A stretch of 53,308 bases of DNA. Source: Thermosyntropha lipolytica DSM 11003 (GTDB taxonomy: Bacteria > Bacillota > Syntrophomonadia > Syntrophomonadales > Syntrophomonadaceae). The stretch's first letter is position 1, and each line of letters opens with the position of its first letter. Below, one piece after another: positions 52,001-53,308 of the stretch. Location: assembly GCF_900129805.1 (NCBI RefSeq), contig NZ_FQWY01000016.1:1-53308 (forward strand), in the 5' to 3' direction. The notes beneath the pieces were generated by a model that was given only the letters and a program-made list of their open reading frames with translations, was not told where the DNA came from and did no database searches. The position numbers were made by a program, and so were the translations under genes.

Positions 52001-52161
52001 ATTTTACCAAACCATTTTTAGGCTATATTATCTGGCCTGAGCTGCCGCTTGATGCCGAGCTGTGTCCTGTAATTATACTGGAACACAAACAGTATCACCT
52101 GCTAAATCCCCGCACTATAAGAAAAAGTGTAGTTCTTTTTGTCGGGATCAAGCTATGTTGA
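49072..52161 (+). CDS. 1029-residue multi-domain protein anchored by a SPOCS domain
   Basis: Domains by approximate residue: 1-360, a glutamine-amidotransferase-like fold, with a possible nucleophile Cys in GGMLHATCHSIQS and a late GKIVYEGGHEYTY motif; 365-480 and 490-605, two DUF11/CARDB-type beta-sandwiches (TWSITLGNYGTLSLNNVVVK, then DTLPPEFTFVSA); 610-705, 707-805 and 806-903, three Ig-like units (two later ones start DNTPPAV/DNTPPVV and end in FTIDN- or VIDN-type phrases); 905-1029, a SPOCS domain with EIPVLKPDVEKIINF, SSTSDDQKVHFAHFTKPFL. There is no signal peptide, LPXTG or SLH motif. In Ig-rich surface proteins the anchor is usually one of those, so here the SPOCS domain may take that role. 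It starts behind AAAGGAGGG and ends at a strong terminator. Activity of the N-terminal fold is not shown. Confidence 0.87.
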   Translation: MAVEYFSPGSYIIPMDTTYQNGAAIDTGMISAYGLVYALLKQGIPVKWAIKPGKTSVDDTDFIASAQDIQTSAIINSHNYSGGPFIIDFSYAALALPIIQSWQLNHSVTVHQATAAFTAPVAMTLRRAPRISIEERNARVIIKYLNSAGIPDSNGNVWTTSSPDVLDHATIANYGFLSSAADPCKRLKYDIFLSAHTNDRDWSGNNPVEVAARDALDTFLRIGGMLHATCHSIQSIENIVGPFITSTFSVANQGDTFFVEKPDFPLTQAVSTPTAPSRPGGAVNTWTATYLPSAQRLAYFRRGTLNYDFLAAGSYKGGTGAGKIVYEGGHEYTYDMKKPYTHTANTDMIFLRYLLNSVLFSVGKPRIALNASPLNIPVGFPSNVVFSLDNEGGSEATSASVTITLAPFATYNFDASIPPTSIVGQTLTWDETALSGHTGPGTILTFTASVTPPSPGFNTVASYYTYYDDNFNESYSLNYCTSIQATPGAAPFLDKTPAYQTVNPNNMITWSITLGNYGTLSLNNVVVKDTLPPEFTFVSAVPAPSSIVGNVITWNMPPIPPLNPAAYTITLTVLAPPATTRTFINQVTMTGTDTSPASYSITDTAEVSIINRPPQVTVLNPNGGEIICNGTTITWVASDPDGDPLTYKIQYSTDGGASYNTLVSGLTAMSYVWNTSGLPSSGNYLIKVIASDGELEGENTSDSTFTIDNTPPAVSWISPINNSFIKGYITLKASATDNVGVTETVFEYSNDGGINYNLIAIVTTSFDNVYAVSFDTTLLPDGPYKLKVTAFDGCSNTTAKILDIVIDNTPPVVNIVSPPDGSTVSEVVDLLISAHDNECLAKVDIYIDDVLVHTEIVGNDTDIQFIYEWDTAQFAEGAHVVKAVATDCGGLTAETSHTYIIDNLPDHYTQILIDGTLEIPVLKPDVEKIINFEVIAEIDSIKTIKTLEGTKVIISGHVTFEVTYSSTSDDQKVHFAHFTKPFLGYIIWPELPLDAELCPVIILEHKQYHLLNPRTIRKSVVLFVGIKLC

Positions 52162-52185
52162 TTATGTTAAATAATAGATAGCGAA

Positions 52186-52216
52186 AAAGCCTGGCTGTAA
52201 AAGCCAGGCTTTTTAA
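52186..52216 (+). terminator. Terminator after the 1029-residue gene
   Basis: The 10-bp stem AAGCCTGGCT/AGCCAGGCTT is followed by TTTT. Confidence 0.88.
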
Positions 52217-52229
52217 GGCTGAATAAAGT

Positions 52230-52256
52230 AAAAAGACGCTTTTTTAAGCGTCCCTA
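52230..52256 (-). terminator. Terminator after the tRNA-Leu gene
   Basis: GACGCTT/AAGCGTC stem followed on the minus strand by TTTTTACTTT, placed directly after the last leftward tRNA. Confidence 0.75.
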
Positions 52257-52267
52257 TTTTTTATATA

Positions 52268-52356
52268 TGGTGCCCGAGGCCGGGGTCGAACCGGCACGGT
52301 TGTCACCAACCGCGGGATTTTAAGTCCCGTGCGTCTGCCTATTCCGCCACCCGGGC
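52268..52356 (-). tRNA. tRNA-Leu (anticodon TAA)
   Basis: An 89-nt class II tRNA with encoded CCA. It has acceptor GCCCGGG/CTCGGGC, anticodon loop ACTTAAA (anticodon TAA, decoding UUA/UUG), a long variable arm and GGTTCGACCCC in the T arm. It is the last gene of the tRNA series. Confidence 0.95.
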
Positions 52357-52374
52357 ATGTTAATCCTTCTTCTA

Positions 52375-52450
52375 TGGAGGGCGGGACCGGATTCGAACCG
52401 GTGAATGGAGATTTTGCAGACCTCAGCGTTAGCCACTTCGCCACCCGCCC
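52375..52450 (-). tRNA. tRNA-Cys (anticodon GCA)
   Basis: Acceptor GGGCGGG/CCCGCCC, discriminator U as in Cys tRNAs, anticodon loop CTGCAAA, T arm GGTTCGAATCC, CCA encoded. Confidence 0.95.
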
Positions 52451-52575
52451 CCGTAAAGGGTTTATCTCTCACGCAGGATTTATTATAACAGCTTTTTTCT
52501 TATATTGCAAGCAAAACCTCGAGGTTTTAGCCAGGTAAGTAATTTATATAAAACACTGGACAAGTTTTTATAACA

Positions 52576-52606
52576 AAATAAAAGCGTTACTCGCGTAACG
52601 CCTGTT
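52576..52606 (-). terminator. Terminator after the tRNA-Gly gene
   Basis: GCGTTAC (52584-52590) and GTAACGC (52595-52601) form a stem with T-rich sequence on the minus-strand 3' side. It may split the tRNA series into two transcripts. Confidence 0.75.
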
Positions 52607-52614
52607 TTACTTTA

Positions 52615-52689
52615 TGGAGCGGAAGACGAGATTCGAACTCGCGACCCTCGCCTTGGCAAGGCGATGCTCTACCACTGAGCCACTTCCGC
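52615..52689 (-). tRNA. tRNA-Gly (anticodon GCC)
   Basis: Acceptor GCGGAAG/CTTCCGC, D arm GGCTCAGTGGTAGAGC, anticodon loop TTGCCAA, T arm GAGTTCGAATCTC, CCA encoded. Confidence 0.95.
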
Positions 52690-52695
52690 TTATCA

Positions 52696-52771
52696 TGGTG
52701 CCTCGGGGCGGAATCGAACCACCGACACGTGGATTTTCAGTCCACTGCTCTACCGACTGAGCTACCGAGGC
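52696..52771 (-). tRNA. tRNA-Phe (anticodon GAA)
   Basis: Acceptor GCCTCGG/CCGAGGC, D arm with AGCTCAGTCGGTAGAGC, anticodon loop CTGAAAA, T arm GGTTCGATTCC, CCA encoded. Confidence 0.95.
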
Positions 52772-52858
52772 AGAAACTATTATGTTTGTCTTGCCGCATT
52801 GATTATTATATCCACCTGGTTTTAGATTGTCAACCTTGTGATTTTAAATTCTTTTTTA

Positions 52859-52934
52859 TGGCGGAGCTGACGGGAATTGAACCCGCGATCTCCGGCGTGA
52901 CAGGCCGGCATGTTAACCGCTACACCACAGCTCC
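52859..52934 (-). tRNA. tRNA-Asp (anticodon GTC)
   Basis: Acceptor GGAGCTG/CAGCTCC with G73, D arm GTGTAGCGGTTAACATGCC, anticodon loop CTGTCAC, T arm CGGGTTCAATTCCCG, CCA encoded. It is first in the leftward tRNA series. Confidence 0.95.
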
Positions 52935-52989
52935 GCAACGATGTTTATTATAGCATCTATTTTAAAAATAGTCAAAGGTTTTTCATTTT

Positions 52990-53015
52990 TTTGATAGTGT
53001 CAACTTTTTATAGGA
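52990..53015. repeat. Possible end of the ISLre2-type element
   Basis: TTGATAGTGTCAACTTTTTA lies about 40 bp beyond the transposase stop, where a terminal repeat would be expected. The matching far end is outside the window, so this cannot be confirmed. Confidence 0.3.
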
Positions 53016-53047
53016 TATTTATAAATTAATGACCACTCTATTTTGGT

Positions 53048-53308
53048 TTATAAATTAGATGTTCCATTATGCATATCTTTCAAACATTTAAACATTGGTA
53101 TCACTTTACCTTTGCTTAATATGGGCACATTATTTAATTGTTCACGTGTTCTGGTAAAGGTATTGCTGACCTTTAAGGCCATAGCTTTTTCTAGGCTATA
53201 GCTTTTCTTTGGTTCCTGTTTTAAATGCTTCAGGCTGATCTTGCCGCCGCTACTTAAGTATGCTCGCAGTTCAGCCATTGCTCGCAGTCCTTCCCGACTC
53301 CAACCCAT
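53048..53308 (-). CDS. ISLre2-family (UPF0236) transposase, C-terminal part
   Basis: The frame runs leftward and is open at the right edge of the window, so only the last 86 residues are seen. The segment MGWSREGLRAMAELRAYLSS resembles the C-terminal end of UPF0236/ISLre2 transposases (GWSxxGxxxMAxLRAY). The rest is basic. The element lies just outside the tRNA-Asp gene. Whether it is intact cannot be told. Confidence 0.7.
   Translation of the reverse strand: MGWSREGLRAMAELRAYLSSGGKISLKHLKQEPKKSYSLEKAMALKVSNTFTRTREQLNNVPILSKGKVIPMFKCLKDMHNGTSNL

Noticed and set aside
45150-52161. Bacillus-type endospore appendage (Ena) genes
   Set aside because: Ena subunits belong to DUF3992 with a different size and motif. 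These proteins match SPOCS/DUF3794 features. The functional analogy may hold, the homology does not.
52244-52953. Several 66-74-residue frames over the tRNA region
   Set aside because: They read through tRNA genes. The TGGTGCC...GGTTCGAA-type repeats give protein-like but meaningless frames.

Overview
The window looks like chromosomal DNA of an anaerobic, spore-forming, low-GC Firmicute. It most resembles the syntrophic fatty-acid oxidisers around Syntrophomonas or Thermosyntropha, but that placement is inference. The signs are a thiolase plus short-chain acyl-CoA dehydrogenase pair, a tungstate importer behind a probable Moco/Tuco riboswitch, an NAD-linked NuoE/NuoF/NuoG-type complex, an FdhD-like protein, a RACo-like ferredoxin-ASKHA protein, rubrerythrin, a strictly anaerobic iron and Fe-S gene set, and many spore-type SPOCS (DUF3794) genes. 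No rRNA operon, CRISPR array or prophage is visible.

Layout. 1-600: remains of IS3 and IS21 elements. 615-3110: tupBCA with riboswitch and terminator, then a MarR regulator. 3881-6064: trpS (with a cysteine pattern like Fe-S TrpRS), an unknown gene and rubrerythrin. 6071-10464: agmatinase/spermidine synthase, then sufC, a short sufB/D gene and a LysR regulator. 10697-13255: feoB-feoA and fur, each behind a Fur box. 13293-14761: DUF4491 and YibE/F membrane proteins. 15032-20526: a three-gene NADH-linked redox complex whose largest subunit joins 2Fe-2S, GltD/NfnB-like flavin, 8Fe ferredoxin and NuoG-like domains. 20714-26952: a PrsA-like foldase, glutamate dehydrogenase, a ribbon-helix-helix protein, two small membrane proteins, a RidA-like protein, a cation exchanger and a HisJ-like PHP phosphatase. 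27004-30907: an SDR dehydrogenase, the RACo-like protein, the FdhD-like protein without its CxxC, and a small membrane protein. 31154-31509: RNase P RNA. 32009-34375: thiolase and acyl-CoA dehydrogenase. 34433-43141: a long leftward run of nadA, Rrf2 regulator, nifS, iscU, cysK, copA, a MOSC protein, a methyltransferase, an IMPase and small membrane proteins. 43463-45136: a chemotaxis-type receptor.

45150-52161 is the most striking part. Eight proteins carry SPOCS domains, two leftward and six rightward from a shared intergenic region. They share an N-terminal IPxxKP motif and a VHxxH motif. The two leftward proteins end in proline/cysteine-rich tails. The last rightward gene encodes a 1029-residue protein with a glutamine-amidotransferase-like N-terminus, about five extracellular-type beta-sandwich repeats and a C-terminal SPOCS domain, and no signal peptide. 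I read this as a candidate spore-surface (coat, exosporium or appendage) assembly locus. The window ends with five tRNA genes (Asp, Phe, Gly, Cys and Leu in transcription order) and the tail of an ISLre2-type transposase.

How the parts fit: iron and tungsten supply (feo, tup), Fe-S assembly (suf-like and isc-like), and maturation functions (FdhD-like, RACo-like, MOSC) support Fe-S, flavin and tungsten/molybdenum redox enzymes that reoxidise NADH produced by fatty-acid beta-oxidation.
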